Positions 7,171 through 14,781 of a DNA stretch of 64,000 nucleotides are shown here, piece after piece. The notes under the pieces are model-generated. The model worked only from the letters and a program-made list of their open reading frames with translations, did no database searches and was not told where the DNA came from. The DNA is from Pedobacter sp. WC2423 (lineage in GTDB: Bacteria; Bacteroidota; Bacteroidia; Sphingobacteriales; Sphingobacteriaceae). Location: assembly GCF_040822065.1 (NCBI RefSeq), contig NZ_CP162005.1, positions 2,480,001 through 2,544,000 of the forward strand, written 5' to 3'. Every line of letters starts with the position of its first letter. The first letter of the stretch is position 1. Made by a program: the position numbers and the translations under genes.

Positions 7171-7222
7171 GTTTGAAGCCCCCCTCCAGGGATCAGCGAG
7201 CGCAGCGAAGCTAATCCCTTTT
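7171..7222 (+). terminator. tRNA-end-like string followed by terminator
   Basis: GTTTGAAGCCCCCCTCCA at 7171-7188 resembles a degenerate tRNA T arm and acceptor end. It is followed directly by a hairpin with stem GGGAT/ATCCC plus AGC/GCT (7189-7218) and TTTTCTC. A second, weaker hairpin, AAATGCG/CGCATTT, lies at 7140-7168. The loop DNA contains the GCGAGCG/GCGAAGC type strings common in terminators of these bacteria. Confidence 0.5.
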
Positions 7223-7247
7223 CTCAAAGGAAAAACTATATGGAAAA

Positions 7248-7334
7248 ATGAATTTACGATTGATCCCGAAAGCATTGTACGAACAATACAAGAAGGTTGT
7301 TTCTGAGAATGCTTTGCTCGAATCTTCAACTTAA
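7248..7334 (+). pseudogene. Remnant of a second Fic gene (N-terminal fragment)
   Basis: Twenty-eight codons from ATG 7248 include IPKALYEQYKKVVSENALL, which aligns with IPTDLLDQYKDIVSEEALF near the start of the intact Fic protein at 508-1305. A stop follows immediately and no Fic core motif is found downstream. The fragment sits behind a tRNA-end-like string and a terminator, the same order as the intact Fic gene behind tRNA-Ser. The match covers only about 20 residues, so the call is tentative but specific. Confidence 0.5.
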
Positions 7335-7608
7335 AAGATGTCCAACTATCTACACCTAATTTTAACTTTAATCATGCAGTAGCCAAAGGCGCAATTGTAA
7401 CAGCAGTTTCAAGCGCCAAAGCCATGACCCGTTAAAAAGTTGGAACAGCGACCATATTATCGATTATAAATCAGGTAATCTAAGAAATTTTATGATGTTG
7501 TGATAAAACTTTCCACCAAACAAGAGCTACCCGATATCTGCCTATCAGGAGGCTTAGGGAACATTTTCAAAAGTGAGCCAGTCTTGCTGCTGAATAAAAA
7601 TTAAAGTT
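7335..7608. other. Decayed sequence, no intact gene
   Basis: Short open stretches are broken by stops in every frame, one of them ending in AVAKGAIVTAVSSAKAMTR near 7374-7437. This looks like eroded coding DNA, but I cannot name a source. Confidence 0.35.
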
Positions 7609-8670
7609 TTACTTTAGTTTTTCAAAGATGAATTCAATCGTTTCAGGATCCAGCGTAGCCATATCTACCAGCTTCAATGTTTTCACCATCTTTAAGGTGT
7701 TAGTTTTGTAATGTTTGAAATGCGCTGACTGCAAATGAGATTGATAAGCAGCCGCACTGGCATAGATCTCCAAAAGCCTGAACTGCGCTGGATTTTCTTT
7801 CTGGTACATCGGGAGGATCGAAATTACACCAGGCTCAATTTTCACAGACTGTGATGATTCCTCTTGAAGAATACGCTTATATTCTTCAAGATATTCTGGA
7901 AGAATTTCTATTTCAGATATCCTCACCATCATATCAGACTGTACGACAGGTAATTCAGGCTTATCAATCAGCCTTCTTAAAATATTTGCCTGTGTTCTGC
8001 CAGCGTTTATTTCTATCACATTGGCAAGATCCGCTAACTGTATATCAGTTATACCTGTGTTCTTACCCATCAATAGATGAGCTTTCAACTGAGGCTCTAC
8101 TCCTGGCATTGCGGCCAATGCTGAAATAGTAATAAACTCCCGCTGGCGGTAATTCAAAACATCACGGTTAAAGATATCAGCAAATAAGTGCTCCTTCAAA
8201 AAAACGTCAATTACTGGTGCAAAAGCATTAACTCCGGTTTTGGGCCCTTTCTCATCAACTCCTGTCAATTGCTGTAAATTATGCTTTCCCGATTGATACT
8301 TATTGCTATCCTTTACAGGTGTAGCGTCTTTACCTTCCAGATCCTTTATATTTTTATACTTTCTTTCTGCTAACACGGTCATCAATGTACTCATACCATT
8401 CAGGCTTCTGGGAAAACCACAATAGGCGTACAATTGTACAAGTGATTCCTTTATTTCATTGATAGTAAGACCTGCATCGAGTCCGTTGTTCAAAGCAGAT
8501 TTCAGTTCTGACAAATTTCCAGTTGCGGTTAGCGCTGCTATTGCAGCTAAGGTTTGCTGATGTGTATTTAATGCCGCCATGCGATTATCTTTTTTCTGTG
8601 CTTTACTTGTTGATACAGATACTATAAATACGAGTGCAACTGTTAAGTGAAAAATAGTAACTTTTCCCAT
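7609..8670 (-). CDS. Secreted fusion of two carboxymuconolactone-decarboxylase-like domains and an antibiotic-biosynthesis-monooxygenase-like domain
   Basis: The 353-residue protein starts with a signal peptide (hydrophobic residues 5-23, then KAQ). Residues about 40-110 and 150-240 are two AhpD/CMD-like helical domains: the first has the 'ALNNGLDAGLTINEIKESLVQLYAYCGFPRSLNGM' pattern, and the second contains 'NRDVLNYRQREFITISALAAM' and 'VIEINAGRTQAN'. The C-terminal 95 residues from 'DMMVRISEIEILPEYLEEYKRIL' form an ABM ferredoxin-like domain with 'LLEIYASAAAYQSHLQSAHFKHY'. The first domain keeps one Cys (YCGF) instead of the CxxC of AhpD, so peroxidase activity is doubtful. Its role is unknown, probably redox or degradation of small aromatic or quinone compounds. 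The AraC gene lies 22 bases upstream on the same strand. Confidence 0.8.
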   Translation of the reverse strand: MGKVTIFHLTVALVFIVSVSTSKAQKKDNRMAALNTHQQTLAAIAALTATGNLSELKSALNNGLDAGLTINEIKESLVQLYAYCGFPRSLNGMSTLMTVLAERKYKNIKDLEGKDATPVKDSNKYQSGKHNLQQLTGVDEKGPKTGVNAFAPVIDVFLKEHLFADIFNRDVLNYRQREFITISALAAMPGVEPQLKAHLLMGKNTGITDIQLADLANVIEINAGRTQANILRRLIDKPELPVVQSDMMVRISEIEILPEYLEEYKRILQEESSQSVKIEPGVISILPMYQKENPAQFRLLEIYASAAAYQSHLQSAHFKHYKTNTLKMVKTLKLVDMATLDPETIEFIFEKLK

Positions 8671-8692
8671 TGGATTGAGTTTATGTGTATCA

Positions 8693-9592
8693 TTAATTTA
8701 ATGATCTAAAATCTTGTGGTGATTGTCCTGCATGCTGCTTAAACATACGGGTGAAATGCTGAGGATATTTAAAGCCCATTTCATAAGCAATTTCCTTTAT
8801 AGATTTGCTGGTATCAAATATCCTTTCTTTAGCAATAGCTATTACTTTATTTTGTATGTATTCCTGCGCAGACTGTCCTGTTTCTTTTTTAATGAGATCA
8901 CCAAAGTATTTGGGAGATAAGTGAAGTTGTTCAGCACAGTAAGCAACAGTTGGAAAGCCCGCTAATCGCTGATCTGTGATAAAATAATTGTCGATTAACT
9001 CCTCGAACTTATTTAAAACATCTTTATTAACATACGCTCTGCTGATGAATTGCCGGTCATAGAAACGTTCACAATAGTTTAGCAGCAATTCAATATTGCT
9101 CACGATCAGCTTACGGCTATGTTTGTCTGTAGGATGGGCAAGTTCATCTCTTATTTTCCCGAAACAATCTAGTAAAATTTGCTTTTCCCTGGTAGAAACA
9201 TGTAATGCCTCCCGAATATCATAAGAGAAAAAATGGTAGTCTCTCATCGTCTTTCCCAAATTTGTTCCTCTGATCAGATCGGGATGAAAAGCAAGGGCCC
9301 AGCCGTTAGGCTGTATCACTGTACCGTCCTCCTCAAAACCCGCAAGCTGACCTGGTGCTATAAACAGAAGCGATTCTTCTTGATAATCGTATGGACTGCG
9401 ACCATAGATTATGTCAGCACATTTTTCATGCTTAAAAAAAACAATGTACAGATCTGATAAGAAGCGGTGTACCCTTATTGGATTTGATTGGGTTTGATCT
9501 AATAAGGTAACTAAGGGGTGGAGAGTTTCCTGCCCCCTTTCTTCATTAAAATGAGTTACACTTTCAAGCTTCGTTATTGGTTTCATTAGCAA
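8693..9592 (-). CDS. AraC family transcriptional regulator
   Basis: The 299-residue protein has an AraC-type DNA-binding domain at its C-terminus with SIKEIAYEMGFKYPQHFTR and GQSPQDFRSL. The N-terminal part shares HPLVTLLDQ, 'ALAFHPDLIRGTNLGK' and 'SNIELLLNYCERFYDRQF' with the other two paralogs in this window. The start may be Met 1 or Met 3. It precedes the CMD-ABM fusion gene by 22 bases and both point the same way, so they probably form a two-gene unit in which the regulator responds to a substrate of the fusion protein; that link is inference from position. Confidence 0.88.
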   Translation of the reverse strand: MLMKPITKLESVTHFNEERGQETLHPLVTLLDQTQSNPIRVHRFLSDLYIVFFKHEKCADIIYGRSPYDYQEESLLFIAPGQLAGFEEDGTVIQPNGWALAFHPDLIRGTNLGKTMRDYHFFSYDIREALHVSTREKQILLDCFGKIRDELAHPTDKHSRKLIVSNIELLLNYCERFYDRQFISRAYVNKDVLNKFEELIDNYFITDQRLAGFPTVAYCAEQLHLSPKYFGDLIKKETGQSAQEYIQNKVIAIAKERIFDTSKSIKEIAYEMGFKYPQHFTRMFKQHAGQSPQDFRSLN

Positions 9593-9741
9593 ATCTTCTA
9601 CATCAAAATTACGATAAGAATCTGCTAAAAGATCACTTCATCCAGCTAATCAGGAATATTGGTAAGTGATACAGGAATATATATAACAAATAGCAAGTGA
9701 TTGCATAACCCTTGAAATAACATCGTATCAGCGGCAGCTAT

Positions 9742-10671
9742 TTACTTCAAAAGATCAGAAAAAAAGTTTGGATAATCAGTTATAATCCCATCCACTTTAA
9801 GCTTTTTTATCCGCTGCATATCAGCAATTTCATTCACTGTCCACGGAACTATCAGCATACCTTTCTTATGGCAGGAATCAATTAGCTCCGGAGTAACCAT
9901 CCCATAGTGAGGATTATAAAAATCAGGACTGAATCCCATATTAGACAGATTTTCAGCCATACTGATTTTACGGTCCCATGTTAATAGCCCCACAGGGATT
10001 TCAGGATATTTTTGATGCATTACTTTTAACGGACGTATATCAAAAGATTGGATGATAAACCTTTTACTTATTTCTTTGGTATTGATTACAGCCATCATCT
10101 TATCTACCATAATCTCAGGGACAGGCTGTTCAAAACCATCAGTCAACGGATTAGACTTAATCTCTATCAAATAATTAACTCCGGGAAGTTTATTGGTTTT
10201 GGTATATGTTTCTACAGAATCAATCAATTCACTTAGAAGAGGTGTATAACACGCCACTTGCTTTTGTTGTGGAAAAGACGAATATTTTTTTTCACCGATG
10301 ATAAACTTGCGGATATCTGCATAATTCATTTGGTAAAAGGTATACTGCTTACGGTCTGCTTCAGTAAATTCTTTACCGCCCGGCAAAAGCGTATATTCAG
10401 GATTAAACGAGTTATCATGGTATACGATAACCTGACCATCTTTCGTGATATGTATATCAAATTCTATAGTATTACTACCCAGATCAATTGCTTTTTTCAT
10501 CGCTTGAATAGTATTTTCAGGCATCAAACCACGTGTACCACGATGACCTACAGTATAAAATACGCCCGGTTTCAATCGGGGCACAATAGTTTTCATACTC
10601 ACAAACACCAGGATTGTACCCATTGCAACGGATAAGAATAAAGCAGATTTCAGATTTTTTAATTTTCTCAT
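9742..10671 (-). CDS. Glycerophosphodiester phosphodiesterase
   Basis: The start at 10671 gives 309 residues beginning MRKLKNLKSALFLSVAMGT, a membrane-anchor or signal segment; the frame is open to 10734 but that extension looks untranslated. GDPD hallmarks are clear: HRGTRGLMPENT with His43 and Arg44, the metal ligands in IEFDIHITKDG, and the YHD histidine. The family hydrolyses deacylated phospholipid headgroups to glycerol-3-phosphate and an alcohol, here in the periplasm or at the outer face of the inner membrane. Near the C-terminus, 'VPWTVNE' and 'DGIITDYPNFF' are also typical. It appears to be a single-gene unit. Confidence 0.9.
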   Translation of the reverse strand: MRKLKNLKSALFLSVAMGTILVFVSMKTIVPRLKPGVFYTVGHRGTRGLMPENTIQAMKKAIDLGSNTIEFDIHITKDGQVIVYHDNSFNPEYTLLPGGKEFTEADRKQYTFYQMNYADIRKFIIGEKKYSSFPQQKQVACYTPLLSELIDSVETYTKTNKLPGVNYLIEIKSNPLTDGFEQPVPEIMVDKMMAVINTKEISKRFIIQSFDIRPLKVMHQKYPEIPVGLLTWDRKISMAENLSNMGFSPDFYNPHYGMVTPELIDSCHKKGMLIVPWTVNEIADMQRIKKLKVDGIITDYPNFFSDLLK

Positions 10672-10843
10672 ATTTTTGATTTGACCAGAAGGAAACGATA
10701 TAAACAATAAAAGACAATTCTTCCTTCGCCGCAAAAGTAAGCAGCGCTGGTCTATATGTGGTAGAATTGATATTAATATATCATTATCATCTGATTAAAA
10801 ACCAGACATCCCCTTCCAGAAAATTACAATCAGTTTCTATAAT

Positions 10844-10922
10844 TATCTTTGCTTTGACTCAATAACCAACAATGAAGAATATTTCCCGGAATCAAACTGT
10901 CCCTGGTCAAACAAACTATTAA
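10844..10922 (+). other. Promoter-like box and a 16-codon orphan reading frame
   Basis: TATCTTTG at 10844-10851 matches the Bacteroidota -7 element exactly, though no good -33 box lies before it. Twenty bases later ATG 10872 opens a 16-residue frame (MKNISRNQTVPGQTNY) that stops at 10922. It may be the stump of a deleted gene or chance. Confidence 0.25.
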
Positions 10923-10941
10923 TTTAAAGCTTGAGTAAGAA

Positions 10942-12192
10942 TTATCTGGCAATTATTTCATTGTCCTCAGGCAATACTTGCTCAAGCTTTCTAAAGGTAA
11001 AGCCAGCAGTAATGCCATGTATAACAATAGAAATGAGTACAATAAAAGCTATAATTGACCAAAGGGCATCCTGATCTTTAAAAAAGGTAGTTCCAAAAGC
11101 AAAAGCCAGATAATAAATAGATCCCATTCCACGAATACCATAGAAACTGATAACCAGTTTCTCCTGGATTTTGAGTTTTGTGCCGATTAACCCAATCAGC
11201 CCGGACAATGGCCGGATAACAAAGATAAAGACAATCCCAAATGCTGCCATTGGCCAGGTCAGACTGTTCATAATCCCACGTACCAGACTTCCTCCAAAGA
11301 GAATCAGCATAATGGCGACAAGGATTCTTTCAATCTGATCTGAAAATGCATGCAAACGATTATAATATTTATGATCTCTTTTGTAAGCTCTAAGTGTGAT
11401 TGCAGCAACAAATACAGCAATAAATCCATATCCATGAGTAATTTCAGTAGCACCGTACACAACCAGCGTTGCTGCGACAGACACAAAGCCATCTTGAGTG
11501 ACGAAATTTTCGTATTTCTCAGCAAGTGTAAAGAGTATATAACCTAATAATTTACCCAGTAAGAATCCACAAAGTATACCAACAATAATCTGGTAAAACA
11601 CATGTTTCAATGCCCAGGTAACTAAAAAGGAGGTGTCACCTCCTGAGGTCATGGCCAACGCAATGGCAAGCCATACAAACGGAAAGGCCATGCCATCATT
11701 AAAACCAGCTTCGGCAGTAAGGGAAAATTTAGCATTGTCACGGTCCTGTTCATTGGGGTCTCCTACTTGCACATCGGTCGCTAATACAGGGTCGGTAGGT
11801 GCAAGCACTGCAGCAAGTAATATTGAAGTAGATAGCGGCATTTTAAAATAATAGATACCTATTATTACAACTGCTGCGATGCAAAGGAACATGGTAATGG
11901 TGATCAGTCTGAACGGAATTATCCATGTCCTGAATGAAAATTTCTGGTCGATTTTCAGCCCTGTGCACATCAGTGAGACAATAAGTACCAGTTCTGTGAG
12001 GTGAAGCGTAAATTCACCATGTTTTCTTGGGTTCGGAGCAGGCAGGAAATCAAAAATACTGTAAAGCAGCATACCGATCAGGAGGTAAACGATTGAATAG
12101 GATATCTTGGTTTTGGCAGTAAAAGAGGGCATCCAGGCCATTCCAAGAATTCCTACTCCTATAATTGTAAGTATAACCAGATATTGCTCCAT
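10942..12192 (-). CDS. Cation:proton antiporter, CPA1 (NhaP-like) family
   Basis: The 416-residue protein is almost entirely hydrophobic with about 12 membrane helices. The conserved ion-binding region reads LLAAVLAPTDPVLATDVQVG followed by 'LTAEAGFNDGMAFPFV', matching the TDPV and ND motifs of Na+(K+)/H+ antiporters. It should exchange monovalent cations for protons at the inner membrane. It has no long cytoplasmic tail, unlike the second antiporter of the window at 58379-59986. The AraC gene upstream on the same strand is 181 bases away and might regulate it. Confidence 0.88.
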   Translation of the reverse strand: MEQYLVILTIIGVGILGMAWMPSFTAKTKISYSIVYLLIGMLLYSIFDFLPAPNPRKHGEFTLHLTELVLIVSLMCTGLKIDQKFSFRTWIIPFRLITITMFLCIAAVVIIGIYYFKMPLSTSILLAAVLAPTDPVLATDVQVGDPNEQDRDNAKFSLTAEAGFNDGMAFPFVWLAIALAMTSGGDTSFLVTWALKHVFYQIIVGILCGFLLGKLLGYILFTLAEKYENFVTQDGFVSVAATLVVYGATEITHGYGFIAVFVAAITLRAYKRDHKYYNRLHAFSDQIERILVAIMLILFGGSLVRGIMNSLTWPMAAFGIVFIFVIRPLSGLIGLIGTKLKIQEKLVISFYGIRGMGSIYYLAFAFGTTFFKDQDALWSIIAFIVLISIVIHGITAGFTFRKLEQVLPEDNEIIAR

Positions 12193-12373
12193 TCTTTTTT
12201 ATAATTTACAAGGGACAACAGTAAATTTTAAGGATTGTTGGGAGAAACCGGATGGATATTACTCAATGATTACTATTGCGCTATATTTCCCTCAGCCCAG
12301 TGCCCCTTGAACACTATATTTTTAAGCTTACCCCCCATCCCTTTTAAAGTCTTCTAAACTCCTGAACCGATCC

Positions 12374-13294
12374 TTAACTCAGGGATTGCCGGAACTCCTT
12401 TGGCGAGAGATTGGTTTTGGACTTAAACAACTTGCTAAAGGACTGTGAATGTTCAAATCCTAATTCATAAGCGATCTCGCTTACAGACATCACAGTGCCC
12501 GCTAGTTTTTCCTTTGCCTTTTCTATCAGTTTTTCGTGTATATGCTGTTGCGTATTAAGACCGGTAGTTACTTTCAGTATAGTGCTTAAATAATCAGGGG
12601 AAAGATTAAGCTGCCCCGCAATATATTGAACGGTAGGTAGTCCTTCGATCATCGCATTACTGCTGAAATGCTGATCCAGTAAAGCTTCCAGTTGATTCAG
12701 AACTTTGTGATTTGCAATTCTGCGGGTAATAAACTGGCGGTGATAAAAACGTTGGGAATAATTCAGCAGCACTTCGATTTGAGAAATGATAATTTGCTGG
12801 CTGAATGTATCAATATTAGCATGATACTCTTGCTGAATGTTTTGGATAACACCCGAAACTACAGCCTCTTCTTTTTCTGATAGAAACAAAGCCTCATGAA
12901 CAGAATAGCTAAAATATTCATATTTTTTTATAGTGGTTGCCAGTGTAAAATTCCATAAAAAGTCAGGATGGATCAATAACATCCATCCTGATTTATCCGG
13001 GGCATCCTGGACCACTTCAATCCTGAAAACTTGTCCCGGAGCAATAAAAAACATAACACCTTCGTCAAAATCATAATCCTGCTGGCCATATTTGAATTTG
13101 GCATTCATATTTTTCTTCAAGGCAATGAAATAGAAATCATATACCCAGCTTATTTTGTTGTTGTCGGGTGAATTTTTCATGGCCGCATAGTCCATCAAGC
13201 TGATTAATGGATGCTCAGGTTGATGCAGGCCCCTGAGCCGGTGATATTCGCTGATGGATTTTATACGTTGTATTTGTTGGTTAGCCATGTTCAA
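12374..13294 (-). CDS. AraC family transcriptional regulator
   Basis: The 306-residue protein ends in an AraC DNA-binding domain with SVSEIAYELGFEHSQSFSK and 'TNLSPKEFRQSL'. The N-terminal part has HPLISLMDYA, 'FFIAPGQVFRI' and 'SQIEVLLNYSQRFYHRQF', placing it in the same subgroup as the regulators at 2612 and 8693. Met 1 or Met 3 could be the start. The flanking genes are a Na+/H+ antiporter (downstream, same strand) and a divergent acyltransferase; either could be its target. Confidence 0.88.
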   Translation of the reverse strand: MNMANQQIQRIKSISEYHRLRGLHQPEHPLISLMDYAAMKNSPDNNKISWVYDFYFIALKKNMNAKFKYGQQDYDFDEGVMFFIAPGQVFRIEVVQDAPDKSGWMLLIHPDFLWNFTLATTIKKYEYFSYSVHEALFLSEKEEAVVSGVIQNIQQEYHANIDTFSQQIIISQIEVLLNYSQRFYHRQFITRRIANHKVLNQLEALLDQHFSSNAMIEGLPTVQYIAGQLNLSPDYLSTILKVTTGLNTQQHIHEKLIEKAKEKLAGTVMSVSEIAYELGFEHSQSFSKLFKSKTNLSPKEFRQSLS

Positions 13295-13547
13295 ATCTTC
13301 AATATTACAAACTAAGAAAAAAAATCTGAGCGCAAGGATTTAAATCAGAACACTTTTTTGGCCTTTCAGCAAAAAACTAACCCTAATTCCAGTCTCACTA
13401 TCCTAAGCTTCAGACCGTATGATGTGTGCTTCCAAAAGCTTTTATATAGCGAGCTATTTTTGTAACAATTATGTTTAATAAGATCACTCAGCGACACGCT
13501 CTATATTCTGGAAGAAAAATACCGTAACTTTTAAAATCTCCTGAATA

Positions 13548-13577
13548 ATGAAGAAGAAAGACTATAACCAGCTATAA
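13548..13577 (+). promoter_or_regulatory. Nine-codon upstream reading frame before the acyltransferase
   Basis: ATG 13548 opens MKKKDYNQL and stops at 13577, seven bases before the acyltransferase start. A -7-like box TATTTTTG is at 13455-13462. It could be a translated leader, but short frames like this also arise by chance. Confidence 0.25.
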
Positions 13578-13584
13578 ACCCCAT

Positions 13585-14733
13585 ATGAATCAAACCACTC
13601 AGATCACAGCCCATAAAGTTGAGTATCTTTCTTCATTAACAGCCTTACGTGGAATTGCAGCATTATTAGTCGCAGTCTTTCATTTTGAAATGGCTGTTGC
13701 CAGGTTTGTTCCTGCTGCACAATCTATGTTTTTCGAAAAATGTTACCTGATGGTAGATCTGTTCTTTATCATGAGTGGTTTTATCATGCTGCATGTATAT
13801 AACAGCCAATTTAAAGATAAGATCCAGGCAAAATCGTTGAAAAACTTTCTTGTTGCCAGGTTTGCCAGAATTTATCCTTTGCACCTGTTTTCACTCTTGC
13901 TGCTCGTAGTCCTTGTGCGCTGGCTTACCGATTGGGGTAATCCTCCAATTATCCTTGAGCAACCAGCTGACATTTTACCGAATATTTTCCTGCTCCATTC
14001 CTTTGGTTTTACAAAGATCTATAATTGGAATATCCCTTCCTGGAGCATTAGTGCCGAATGGGCTGCTTACCTGCTTTTTCCAATCATTGCCTTATGTATT
14101 AACAAGAAAAAAGCCATTTCTGTTATCATTTTGATCTTGCTTATCGTAATTGCATATTATTCCATTATGTACTTGCTTCCGCGAAAAAACCCTATAAATC
14201 CTGCTATTCCAGTCCCTCATAACCTGAATACGACTTTTGATTATGGATATATCCGTGGAATAGCTGGATTTACAACTGGTATTCTTGTATACCTGCTTTA
14301 CGAATTGGGCGCTGTCAGAAAAGCTTTGTCCCATGATATAACTGCGCTGCTTATAATTTTCGCGATCATTATGTCTATGCATTTTGCACTTAATGATAGT
14401 CTCCCAGTCTTGTTGTTCGCTATGCTGGTACTTAGCTTTACAGCTAATACTGGTAAAATCGCAAAGTTCTGCAACCGGAAAATCCCGCAATTCCTGGGAG
14501 ATATTTCTTATTCAGTTTATCTCATGCAGATCTTTCTGCAAGAACCATTTTCACATGGTATTTATTTGCCAGGGATTACAGGAATAGGAAGAGGTAAACA
14601 GAATATTGATTTTTCAAGCGGAGTTTTATACTGCGTAACCTATCTGATCCTGCTCATTATGATCTCTTATATTACTTATCAATGGGTGGAACGTCCCAGC
14701 CGGAGATTTATAAACCGTATTTGGGGGAAATAA
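13585..14733 (+). CDS. Membrane acyltransferase, acyltransferase-3 (OafA/YrhL-like) family
   Basis: The 382-residue protein has about ten membrane helices. Its opening YLSSLTALRGIAALLVAVFHF is the characteristic first helix with the catalytic-site Arg-Gly and His, and SWSISAEWAAYLLFP near residue 155 is the second family signature. Members transfer acetyl or other acyl groups to sugars of surface glycans or to exported molecules from the inner membrane. No glycan biosynthesis genes are nearby, so the acceptor is unknown. The gene is followed by a bidirectional terminator shared with the convergent TonB receptor gene. Confidence 0.88.
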   Translation: MNQTTQITAHKVEYLSSLTALRGIAALLVAVFHFEMAVARFVPAAQSMFFEKCYLMVDLFFIMSGFIMLHVYNSQFKDKIQAKSLKNFLVARFARIYPLHLFSLLLLVVLVRWLTDWGNPPIILEQPADILPNIFLLHSFGFTKIYNWNIPSWSISAEWAAYLLFPIIALCINKKKAISVIILILLIVIAYYSIMYLLPRKNPINPAIPVPHNLNTTFDYGYIRGIAGFTTGILVYLLYELGAVRKALSHDITALLIIFAIIMSMHFALNDSLPVLLFAMLVLSFTANTGKIAKFCNRKIPQFLGDISYSVYLMQIFLQEPFSHGIYLPGITGIGRGKQNIDFSSGVLYCVTYLILLIMISYITYQWVERPSRRFINRIWGK

Positions 14734-14740
14734 ATATAAC

Positions 14741-14774
14741 GTGCCTGATCAGGTCATTATCTCTGATCAGGCAC
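14741..14774. terminator. Bidirectional terminator
   Basis: GTGCCTGATCAG at 14741-14752 pairs with CTGATCAGGCAC at 14763-14774, with T-rich sequence downstream on the plus strand (TATTCTTTTAT). It lies between the convergent acyltransferase and TonB-receptor genes. Confidence 0.8.
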
Positions 14775-14781
14775 TATTCTT

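Noticed and set aside
7103..7306. 67-codon frame spanning the hairpins near 7140-7220
   Set aside because: Its translation comes from terminator stems and a GCGAGCG-type loop sequence, and it overlaps the Fic fragment in another frame.
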